From: Rugamonas rivuli
Lineage (GTDB): Bacteria > Pseudomonadota > Gammaproteobacteria > Burkholderiales > Burkholderiaceae_D
Assembly (NCBI RefSeq): GCF_009380165.1
Contig: NZ_WHUF01000012.1
Coordinates: 1 to 64,000, forward strand
Direction: 5' to 3'
DNA length: 64,000 bases
The notes under the pieces are model-generated. The model ran no database searches and was not told where the DNA came from. It was given only the letters and a program-made list of their open reading frames with translations. The first letter of the stretch is position 1, and the number at the start of each line of letters is the position of its first letter. The translations under genes and the position numbers were made by a program. Positions 24,979 through 32,067 of this stretch are shown here, piece after piece.

Positions 24979-25005
24979 CGGCGTCCTCCTTTGCCGCCGA
25001 GTCCA

Positions 25006-26169
25006 ATGCCCGTCAAGCCCCAACCAGCCCAGCGACCACCGCGCAGCCTGCGCCAGGCCATCCGCCCGGGCGTGCTGTGGCTGCACCGCTGGCTGGGTCT
25101 GACGCTGGGCTTGCTGGTGGCGCTGGCCGGCCTGAGCGGCAGCCTGCTGGTCTTCCATCACGAACTCGACGCCGAGCTCAATCCCGAACTGGTCCACAAC
25201 TACGAACCCTGCGTCGCGCCGCTGGACATCGCCGCCGCGGTCGCGAGCGTGCAGCGCATCTGGCCGCAGGCCAAGGTGAGCTCGGTGTATCTGCCCAGCC
25301 ATGAAGGCGCCAGCTACCGCCTGTATTTCAAGGCGCCCGGCACGGACGACAACGAGGTCATGCTCGATTCCTGCAGCGGCGATCTGCTGGGCAGCCGCAA
25401 CCGCGAGGAAGCCGGCCTGGACGGCCGCCACCTGATGCCGACCCTGCAGCGCTGGCACTCCAGCCTGATGCAGGGCAAGTCCGGCCGCGCCGCGCTCGGC
25501 TGGCTGGCGCTGGCCTGGGCGGCGCTGCTGATCGCCGGCCTGCTGCTGGCCTGGCCGACCCCGGCGCAGGGCTGGCGGCGCGCGCTGCGCGTCAACTGGC
25601 GGCAGAACGCCTACCGCACCCACTTCGACTTGCACCGTTCGGCCGGGCTGGTGGCGATCGTCCTGATGCTGACGGTGGCCGTGACCGGTTTCTACAACGG
25701 CTTGCCGGAGCTGGCGCGCGCACTGGTGGGGCAGGTGGCGCCGGTCAGCACCGAGCACCGCAGCATCGCCTTGCCGGCCTTGCAGAAAGGCGAAACCACG
25801 ATTTCCTGGAACGACGCCAAGGCTATCGCCGAGCAGCACCTGAGCGACGGCGCCATCCTGCTGGCGCTGAACCGCTTGCCGGAGCGCGGCATCTACCAGG
25901 TGCGCCTGCGCCGCGCCGACGATTGGCAGCGCACCGGCACGCTGCGCCTGCTGATCGATCTCCGCAATGGCGCGGTGATTGAAACAGTTAATCCGCTGGC
26001 CGGCACGGGCGGGGATCGCCTGCTGGCGGCTTTATTCCCTCTGCATTCAGGCCAATTCGGCGGCGCCATAGGCCGCTGGCTAATGGTGATAGCCGGTTTG
26101 CTGCCGGCGCTATTCTTTATTACCGGCCTCTCCACCTGGATATTGCGGCGGCGTCGTAAATCCGCCTGA
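25006..26169 (+). CDS. PepSY-domain inner-membrane protein
   Basis: 387 residues from ATG 25006; an ATG at 24961 is in frame but lies upstream of the likely transcription start. Architecture of PepSY-associated TM proteins: LWLHRWLGLTLGLLVALAGL (helix 1 with conserved His), FHHELDAELNP, QRWHSSLM, two further helices, THFDLHRSAGLVAIVLML, and a final helix ending ITGLSTWILRRRRK. These proteins accompany siderophore receptors and are thought to act in periplasmic iron release or reduction. A TonB receptor lies 3.7 kb upstream. Confidence 0.88.
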   Translation: MPVKPQPAQRPPRSLRQAIRPGVLWLHRWLGLTLGLLVALAGLSGSLLVFHHELDAELNPELVHNYEPCVAPLDIAAAVASVQRIWPQAKVSSVYLPSHEGASYRLYFKAPGTDDNEVMLDSCSGDLLGSRNREEAGLDGRHLMPTLQRWHSSLMQGKSGRAALGWLALAWAALLIAGLLLAWPTPAQGWRRALRVNWRQNAYRTHFDLHRSAGLVAIVLMLTVAVTGFYNGLPELARALVGQVAPVSTEHRSIALPALQKGETTISWNDAKAIAEQHLSDGAILLALNRLPERGIYQVRLRRADDWQRTGTLRLLIDLRNGAVIETVNPLAGTGGDRLLAALFPLHSGQFGGAIGRWLMVIAGLLPALFFITGLSTWILRRRRKSA

Positions 26170-26347
26170 TATGCGATTCGTTTGAACAACAGTGGTGGAA
26201 AATATTCATTTTTATCGCTATATTGGTATTTGTCGCGTATATCTCTGGAGAATCAGCGCAAAGTTATGGTAAATTGCGGCTATCGATTCTCACACATTGT
26301 CACTAGTGGTTTTTTAAAATCTAACCCGCCGATAAGAAGGAAATAAG

Positions 26348-26638
26348 ATGACGACTTACCAGGAATACAAAGCAAAGATCGCCGAGCTGGAAAATCTGGC
26401 CGAAAGCGCCCGTAAAAATGAAATCGCTCAGGCAAAAGAGAAAGTCACCGCTATCATGCGTGAATACGGCCTGACCGTGGCGGATCTGGGCGGTGTAGCG
26501 AAGGTGAAGACGGTCAAGACCCGCGCGCCGGTGCCGACCAAGTACCGTGACGACGCTACCGGCCAGACCTGGACTGGCCGTGGCCGTGCTCCGAAATGGC
26601 TGGAAGGCAAGGACAAAGAGCAGTATCTGATTAAGTAA
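26348..26638 (+). CDS. H-NS-family nucleoid protein
   Basis: 96 residues. The N-terminal half is a coiled-coil oligomerisation helix (YKAKIAELENLAESARKNE, AKEKVTAIMREYGLT). The C-terminal half has the H-NS DNA-binding core YRDDATGQTWTGRGRAPKWL, with the Q/R-GR loop that enters the AT minor groove. It silences AT-rich DNA. The ATG follows GAAGGAAATAAG, a strong ribosome site. The gene is monocistronic with a long terminator, consistent with high expression. Confidence 0.93.
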   Translation: MTTYQEYKAKIAELENLAESARKNEIAQAKEKVTAIMREYGLTVADLGGVAKVKTVKTRAPVPTKYRDDATGQTWTGRGRAPKWLEGKDKEQYLIK

Positions 26639-26672
26639 GCTACTCCGCAAGCTACTCAGTAAGCCCGCTGCA

Positions 26673-26729
26673 AAGCCGGGAGCAGGGTTTATATTTTTTA
26701 TAAACCCTGTCCCCGGCTTTTCTCTTTTC
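26673..26729 (+). terminator. Strong intrinsic terminator after the H-NS gene
   Basis: AAGCCGGG (26673) and CAGGGTTTATA form the left arm; TATAAACCCTG and CCCGGCTT (to 26719) form the right arm. Only a two-base mismatch interrupts a 19-bp stem, with a five-T loop. A TTCTCTTTTC tail follows. The outer and inner parts are both AT/GC symmetric, so it can also act on the minus strand. Confidence 0.88.
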
Positions 26730-26740
26730 GGACGCTATCC

Positions 26741-28018
26741 ATGATCAGCCGTGCCGTAGTCTTATTCTCCGTAATAATCTCCCTGTTTTGTCCCGCCGCG
26801 CAGGCCGCCGATAGCCTGTTAAGTCCCGACCGGGTCTGGACCGGGGAGGGGGCGCCGCACGCCAATTGGTCGGTACTTATTGTCCAGGGGCGGATCGCCG
26901 CAGTCGGTCCCGCCGATAAAATGAATGTGCCGGCCGGCGCCGAGCGTATCAGCCTGCCCGGCACGACGCTGATCCCCGGGTTAATGGACCTGCACGCGCA
27001 TGTGCTGCTGCATCCCTATAATGAAACCTCGTGGGACGACCAGGTCTTAAAGGAATCGGTCGAATACCGCACTTTGCTGGCCGGCCGCCATGCCGCCGCC
27101 ACATTACAGGCCGGTTTTACCACCTTGCGCGATCTGGGAACGGAAGGCGCGCTGTATGCCGATGTGGCGATTAAAAAAGCGATAGAGGACGGGGTTATTC
27201 CCGGCCCGCGTTTATTCATCGCCACCCGCGCCATCGTGGCCACCGGCACGTATGGGCCGTCGCCGCGCAGCTATCGGGCCGATATCGACTTGCCCAGGGG
27301 CGCGCAGGAAGCCAGCGGCGTCGACGAGGTGACGCGCGCGGTGCGCGAACAGGGCGCGCGCGGCGCCGACTGGATCAAGGTCTATGCCGACTACCGCAGC
27401 GGCGCCGACGGCAGCGCCCACGCCACCTTCTCGCAAGCCGAACTGAACGCGCTGGTAGCGGCCTCCCATGAATCGGGCCGCAAGGTCGCCGCGCACGCCA
27501 GCACCGACGAGGGCATGCGCCGCGCCGTGCTGGCCGGCGTCGACAGCATCGAACACGGCTATGGCGGCAGCGAAGCCACTTTCCGCCTGATGGCGGAGCG
27601 CCGCGTCGCCTATTTCCCGACGCTGACGGCGCCTGAGGCCACCAGCGAGTATTTCCAGAAGTACCAGCGCGGCGGGCCGCCGACGCCGTCCATGCAGGCC
27701 GCCGCGCGCGCCTTCCAGCTGGCGCGCAAGCTGGGCGTGGTCATCGGCAATGGCAGCGATGTCGGCGTGTTCGCGCACGGCGCCAACGCCCGCGAGCTGG
27801 AATGGATGGTCCGGCTGGGCATGACGCCGACCGAGGCGCTCAGCGCCGCCACCGTGGTCAACGCTGCGGTGCTGGACCGCAGCGCGTCGCTGGGCCGCAT
27901 CCGCGAAGGCTATGTGGCCGACCTGGTGGCGGTGCGGGGCGATCCGACCCAGGATATCGCCGCGCTGCGCAGCGTTGCTTTTGTGATGAAAGGCGGGATT
28001 ATTTTTCGCGCACCTTAA
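26741..28018 (+). CDS. Exported amidohydrolase-family metal hydrolase
   Basis: 425 residues with signal peptide (about 1-22, ending PAAQAA). Amidohydrolase TIM barrel: GTTLIPGLMDLHAH (first metal HxH), GADWIKVYADY (the Lys that is carboxylated in binuclear members), VAAHASTDEGM and SIEHGYG (metal His residues), and NGSDVGVF (late Asp). These match the Xaa-Pro dipeptidase/imidazolonepropionase-like subgroup. Many secreted members hydrolyse dipeptides or lactone-like compounds. Substrate unknown. It is 10 bases downstream of the H-NS terminator tail. Confidence 0.88.
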   Translation: MISRAVVLFSVIISLFCPAAQAADSLLSPDRVWTGEGAPHANWSVLIVQGRIAAVGPADKMNVPAGAERISLPGTTLIPGLMDLHAHVLLHPYNETSWDDQVLKESVEYRTLLAGRHAAATLQAGFTTLRDLGTEGALYADVAIKKAIEDGVIPGPRLFIATRAIVATGTYGPSPRSYRADIDLPRGAQEASGVDEVTRAVREQGARGADWIKVYADYRSGADGSAHATFSQAELNALVAASHESGRKVAAHASTDEGMRRAVLAGVDSIEHGYGGSEATFRLMAERRVAYFPTLTAPEATSEYFQKYQRGGPPTPSMQAAARAFQLARKLGVVIGNGSDVGVFAHGANARELEWMVRLGMTPTEALSAATVVNAAVLDRSASLGRIREGYVADLVAVRGDPTQDIAALRSVAFVMKGGIIFRAP

Positions 28019-28059
28019 GGAAGCCGTAAGGTTAGACGTGCTTGTCTAGACCGATTTCA

Positions 28060-28088
28060 GCCATTTCGTGCGATGATAGCGAAATGGC
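28060..28088 (+). promoter_or_regulatory. Stem-loop covering the start codon of the Lon-N-domain gene
   Basis: GCCATTTCG (28060-28068) and CGAAATGGC (28080-28088) are perfectly complementary with an 11-base loop. The ATG start codon (28084-28086) is inside the right arm, so folding would hide it. A second imperfect dyad, GGTTAGAC...GTCTAGACC, lies at 28030-28052. Translational control is a hypothesis. Confidence 0.45.
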
Positions 28089-28698
28089 ATCCATCCCTCT
28101 CTTTCCGCTGAATACCATCCTGTTCCCTGATGGGCATTTGCCGTTGCAGGTGTTTGAAGTGCGCTACCTGGACCTGGTCAAGCGCTGCATCGCCCGAGGT
28201 GAAGAATTCGGCGTAGTGCCGCTGCTCGAAGGCAGCGAAACCCGCGTGCCGGACAAGCACGAAACCCTGTCCGACGCCGGCACCATGGCGCGCATCCTCG
28301 ACTGGACCGCGCCGCTGCCCGGCCTGCTGCAAATCTCCTGCGTCGGCACCACGCGCTTCCAGATCAAGTCCGCCGAGCAGCTCAAGCACGGGCTGTGGAT
28401 GGCCGAGGTCGACGAGGTCGCCGAAGACATGGTGGTGCCGATACCGAGCGAGCAGCAGGACGTGGCCAACGCGCTGGGCGCGCTGATCCGCTCGCTGCAG
28501 AAGAAGCAGATCTCCACCGCCAACATGCCACTGGCGCCGCCGTACCGGCTGGACGAAGCCGGCTGGGTGGCGAACCGCTGGTGCGAACTGCTGCGGCTGG
28601 ACGTGGAAGAAAAGCAGCGCCTGCTGCTGCAGGAAAATCCCGTGCTGCGGCTGGAGCTGATCCAGGACGTGCTGAGCGAGAACGGCCTGCTCGACTGA
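28084..28698 (+). CDS. Lon-protease substrate-binding (LON-N) domain protein
   Basis: 204 residues consisting of a stand-alone LON N-terminal domain: MASIPLFPLNTILFPDGHLPLQVFEVRY, GEEFGVVPLLEGSE, GTMARILDW, and a helical C-terminal half ending LRLELIQDVLSENGLLD. There is no AAA or protease domain, which is usual for this widespread family. Role thought to be protein binding or quality control, but not established. Start at 28084 is the first Met giving the family N-terminus. Confidence 0.9.
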   Translation: MASIPLFPLNTILFPDGHLPLQVFEVRYLDLVKRCIARGEEFGVVPLLEGSETRVPDKHETLSDAGTMARILDWTAPLPGLLQISCVGTTRFQIKSAEQLKHGLWMAEVDEVAEDMVVPIPSEQQDVANALGALIRSLQKKQISTANMPLAPPYRLDEAGWVANRWCELLRLDVEEKQRLLLQENPVLRLELIQDVLSENGLLD

Positions 28699-28803
28699 TC
28701 CTGGCCTCGTCGCTGGCCCCATCGCCGGGCGCCGCGCTGGCTCTGTCGGCGCGTGGGCGCGGCTGCTACACTGGTCCGGTCATCCACGCCATCGCCACAG
28801 CCC

Positions 28804-29433
28804 ATGTACTTGCAACCCGCTTTTGCCGAAGATCGCCTTGAAGTCCGCCACGGCCTGATGCGCGCCTATCCGCTGGCCACGCTGATCCTGGCCGATGCCG
28901 ACGGCATCACCGCCGACCTGATTCCCTTCATGCTGTACGCCGACGAGGGCAGCAGCGGCCTGGGCGTGCTGCGCGCCCATGTGGCGCGCGCCAATCCGCT
29001 GTGGCGCAAGCTGGAAGCGGGGGCGCAATGCCTGGTGCAGTTCCAGGGGCCGGAAGCCTACATCAGCCCGAGCTGGTATGAAACCAAGCGCACCACGCAC
29101 AAGGTCGTGCCGACCTGGAACTACGCGATGGTGCAGGCGCGCGGCATCGGCCGCGTGGTGGACGAACCGTTCTGGCTGCGCCGCCTGCTCGACCATCTGA
29201 CCGCCGCCCACGAAGGCGGCCTGCCGCAGCCGTGGGAACTGGACGACGCGCCGGCCGATTTCATGGCGGCGACGATGAAAGCCATCATCGGCATCGAGAT
29301 TCCGATCGACAGCCTGGTGGGCAAATGGAAGGTCAGCCAGAACCGCAACGCGGCCGACCAGCGCGGCGTGGTGAAGGGATTGCAGCAGCACCCGATGGCG
29401 CAGCTGGTGGCGGAGCGCCTCAAGCCCGATTAA
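28804..29433 (+). CDS. FMN-binding PaiB-family protein
   Basis: 209 residues from ATG 28804 (MYLQPAFAE), the family start. PaiB-type split-barrel flavin domain: LMRAYPLATLILADADG, HVARANPLWRKLE, AYISPSWYETKRTTHKVVPTWNYAMVQARG, and the C-terminal GIEIPIDSLVGKWKVSQNRNAADQRG motif. Bacillus PaiB is a negative regulator of sporulation and protease genes, but biochemical function in Gram-negatives is uncertain. Its last four bases overlap the stop of the convergent transporter gene. Confidence 0.9.
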   Translation: MYLQPAFAEDRLEVRHGLMRAYPLATLILADADGITADLIPFMLYADEGSSGLGVLRAHVARANPLWRKLEAGAQCLVQFQGPEAYISPSWYETKRTTHKVVPTWNYAMVQARGIGRVVDEPFWLRRLLDHLTAAHEGGLPQPWELDDAPADFMAATMKAIIGIEIPIDSLVGKWKVSQNRNAADQRGVVKGLQQHPMAQLVAERLKPD

Positions 29434-30392
29434 TCGCCGGCGTGCGCCTCGCCGGCCGCGTCCAGCGCGTGCACGCGCATCGACCACATCACGCCGGCGA
29501 CCAGCAGCAGCATGGCGGCGATCTCCAGCACGCGTGGCAACTGCTGCTTGTAGATAAAGCCGTACAGCAGCGCGAACAGGGTCTCGAACAGGATCAGCTG
29601 GCCGGACAAGGTCAGCGGCACCTTGCGGCTGGCGATATTCCACAGGTGGTTGCCGATCACCGAAGCGCCCAGTGCCAGCAGGGCGTTGACGATCCAGAAC
29701 AGCGTCCAGTCGCGGCCGCTGGCCACGGCGCCGGCGCCGGTCACGTCGGCATGGAACAGCGCCAGCGCCGCCAGCGAGATGACCAGCGCGATCAAGCCGC
29801 TCGACACGCCGTACAAGGCCGACCACTCGCCGCTGCTGAAATGCGGATTGCGCTTGAGGTAGCGGGCGTTGTCCACCGAGTACCAGGTCCAGCACAGCAG
29901 CGCGCCGGCCGCGCACAGCACGCCGAGGATTTTTTCCGGCAGCGGCGCGCCGTTGCCGCTGTCGTGGGTGAAGACGTCGATATTGATGCAGGCGATGCCG
30001 GCCGCCACCAGCAGCAGCGGCAGCATCAGCTGCTTGAGCGGCACCGAGCCGTGGTCCTTCTGGCCCATCAGCGTGACGGAGATCGGCAGCACGCCGATGA
30101 TCAGGGAAGTCGCGGCCACGCCGGCGAACTTGACGCCCAGCGCAAGCAGCATGTAGTAGACGATGTTGCCGGCCAGCGCATGCTTGACCATGGCGGCCAC
30201 GTCGCCGCGGTCGAGGCGGCGCAGCAGCGCGGGCAGGCGCGGCAGCATCAGGCCGGCGGCGATCAGGCCGTAGGCGATGTAGCGCCCGCAAGCCATTTCC
30301 AGCGGCGTGAACGCCGTCAGCAATTCCGGCACGATGAACACCATGCCCCACATGGCGCCAGCCAGCAATCCACACAACACGCCATGCCACAT
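29430..30392 (-). CDS. DMT-superfamily transporter (EamA type)
   Basis: 320 residues from ATG 30392; the frame is open upstream but MWHGVLCGLLAGAMWGMVFI is the natural first helix. Ten predicted membrane helices in two EamA repeats: FTPLEMACGRYIAYGLIAAG in the first, and LTLSGQLILFETLFALLYGF in the second. Probably exports or imports a metabolite such as an amino acid. It shares a strand and 11-base spacing with the DUF1294 gene, and trpS lies just beyond, so the three may be cotranscribed. Confidence 0.88.
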   Translation of the reverse strand: MWHGVLCGLLAGAMWGMVFIVPELLTAFTPLEMACGRYIAYGLIAAGLMLPRLPALLRRLDRGDVAAMVKHALAGNIVYYMLLALGVKFAGVAATSLIIGVLPISVTLMGQKDHGSVPLKQLMLPLLLVAAGIACINIDVFTHDSGNGAPLPEKILGVLCAAGALLCWTWYSVDNARYLKRNPHFSSGEWSALYGVSSGLIALVISLAALALFHADVTGAGAVASGRDWTLFWIVNALLALGASVIGNHLWNIASRKVPLTLSGQLILFETLFALLYGFIYKQQLPRVLEIAAMLLLVAGVMWSMRVHALDAAGEAHAGD

Positions 30393-30403
30393 GGTGGAGT
30401 TCC

Positions 30404-30712
30404 TCAGTAGTTGGTGCACAGCCACCAGACGGCGGCCAGCGCCGCCAGGTTCAGCACGACGCTGCACCAGTAGGCGATCTGGAATGAAGTCTTGACGGTC
30501 TTGTGGCGCAGCCAGCGCTGCGCCAGCCAGCCGCCGGGCCAGCCGCAGGCCAGGCCCCACAGCAGCAGCGTGCTTTCCGGCGTGCGCTGCCGGCCCTTGA
30601 TGGCGGCCGACTTGTCGACCGCGTAGGCGATGAAGCAGATGACGCTGGCGACGCCGTACACGGCCGCCAGCCACAGCAGCGCGAGCTGCGAGGGCAGGGC
30701 GTCCGGCGTCAC
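30404..30712 (-). CDS. DUF1294 small membrane protein
   Basis: 102 residues. Membrane helices LLWLAAVYGVASVICFIAYA, LLLWGLACGWPGGWLAQRWL and CSVVLNLAALAAVWWL, with the family signature YAVDKSAAIKGRQRTPE followed by CGWPGGWLAQRWLRHKTVK. Function of the family is unknown. Stops 11 bases before the transporter start and begins six bases after trpS stops. Confidence 0.88.
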   Translation of the reverse strand: MTPDALPSQLALLWLAAVYGVASVICFIAYAVDKSAAIKGRQRTPESTLLLWGLACGWPGGWLAQRWLRHKTVKTSFQIAYWCSVVLNLAALAAVWWLCTNY

Positions 30713-30717
30713 CGGGT

Positions 30718-31770
30718 TCAGAAGTAGCTCAGGCCGAGGGCGGCCTTGACTTCATCGGCGGTGCGGGCCACCACTTCGCGCGCTTCCATCGTGCCTTGTT
30801 TGAGCATCTGCATGATGTAGCCCTTGTCCTGCGCCAGCTCTTCGCGGCGGGCGCGGATCGGCGCCAGCATTTCCTGCAGTACCACTTCGAGGCGCTTCTT
30901 GACGATGGAATCGCCCAGGCCGCCGCGCACGTAGTGGGCCTTCATTTCGGCCAGCTTGTCCTTTTCGGGATCGAAGGCGTCCAGGTAGATGAAGGCGACG
31001 TTGCCTTCCAGGTGGCCAGGGTCTTCGACGCGCAGGTGCAGCGGATCGGTATAAACCTTTTTCACGGCGGCGGTGATCTCGGCCGCAGTGGCGCCCAGGT
31101 TGATCGTGTTGCCCAGCGATTTGCTCATCTTGGCCTTGCCGTCGGTGCCCGGCAGGCGGCCGATTTCCGGCACCAGCGCCTTGCACTCGACCAGGATGTC
31201 CTTGTTGACCAGGCGGTTGAAGCGGCGCACGATTTCATTGGTCTGCTCGATCATCGGGATCTGGTCTTCGCCGACCGGCACGATGGACGCCTTGAAGCCG
31301 GAGATGTCGGCCGCCTGCGAGGCCGGGTAGGTCAGGAAGCCGGCCGGGATGTCGCGCTCGAAGCCGCGCAGCGCGATCTCGGTCTTGACGGTCGGGTTGC
31401 GCTCCAGGCGGGCCACCGTCACCAGGTTCAGGTAGTAGAAGGTCAGCTCGGCCAGTTCCGGGATCTGCGACTGGATGAACACGGTCGACTTGGCCGGGTC
31501 GATGCCGACCGCCAGGTAGTCCAGCGCCACTTCGACTACGTTGCGGTGCACCTTGTTGGTGTCGTCCATATTGTCGGTCAGCGCCTGGGCGTCGGCCAGC
31601 ATGATGAACTGCTTGTAGTCGTGCTGATAAGCGACGCGGTTGCGCAGGCTGCCGACGAAGTGGCCGAGGTGCAGCGGGCCGGTCGGGCGGTCGCCGGTCA
31701 GGATCACGGTGGGGCCTTTGGACGCGGCCGGCGGGGTGGCGATAACTTCGGACTGTTCGGTCAGGCTCAT
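30718..31770 (-). CDS. trpS: Tryptophan-tRNA ligase
   Basis: 350 residues from ATG 31770, with AAAGGAACCCTG before it. Class I synthetase marks: VILTGDRPTGPLHLGHFVG (HIGH-type motif at 34-37), and GKAKMSKSLGN (KMSKS at about residue 213), with TFYYLNLVTVARLERNPTVK between. Longer forms of the reading frame run back through an upstream terminator-like hairpin and are not likely. It charges tRNA-Trp with tryptophan. An attenuator-like hairpin precedes it. Confidence 0.95.
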   Translation of the reverse strand: MSLTEQSEVIATPPAASKGPTVILTGDRPTGPLHLGHFVGSLRNRVAYQHDYKQFIMLADAQALTDNMDDTNKVHRNVVEVALDYLAVGIDPAKSTVFIQSQIPELAELTFYYLNLVTVARLERNPTVKTEIALRGFERDIPAGFLTYPASQAADISGFKASIVPVGEDQIPMIEQTNEIVRRFNRLVNKDILVECKALVPEIGRLPGTDGKAKMSKSLGNTINLGATAAEITAAVKKVYTDPLHLRVEDPGHLEGNVAFIYLDAFDPEKDKLAEMKAHYVRGGLGDSIVKKRLEVVLQEMLAPIRARREELAQDKGYIMQMLKQGTMEAREVVARTADEVKAALGLSYF

Positions 31771-31811
31771 CAGGGTTCCTTTACGTTGCCCCGGTCCGGC
31801 GCGACGAATAT

Positions 31812-31841
31812 AAAAAACGCCACCAGACAAAGGGCGGCGTT
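31812..31841 (-). terminator. Intrinsic terminator in the trpS leader (possible attenuator)
   Basis: Read on the minus strand, AACGCCGCC (31841-31833) pairs with GGTGGCGTT (31824-31816) with one G-T wobble, around an eight-base loop. TTTTTT runs over 31817-31812, sharing its first two T's with the stem end. This is a normal intrinsic terminator, but no minus-strand gene lies upstream that would need it: the next gene (32068) is divergent. It therefore sits inside the trpS 5' leader, 42 bases before the ATG. Regulation by premature termination is inferred. Confidence 0.7.
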
Positions 31842-32067
31842 GATAAAAATATCACATCACTATGGGTAGACAGTGGCCGCGCGCTAGGAGCGGCGCCAAT
31901 TCAGGCAGGCGTGAAGTGTGGTGGAAAAATTCATGCGCGTATGGTTGCAGTTCAGCGGCGGTCTGTCAAGGTGCGGCGCGCGCGGCCGCGCTCCTCAAGC
32001 CCATGCATTAATCGTAACGATAAGGTAGTATTGCCCATCCTGAGCAATACCCCTTACCGGAGCAACT

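Noticed and set aside
31781..31855. True Trp leader peptide controlling trpS
   Set aside because: Tandem Trp codons lie in the 3' arm of the terminator, which a leader ribosome cannot reach before RNA polymerase passes the T-tract, and there is no ribosome site. Kept only as an observation.
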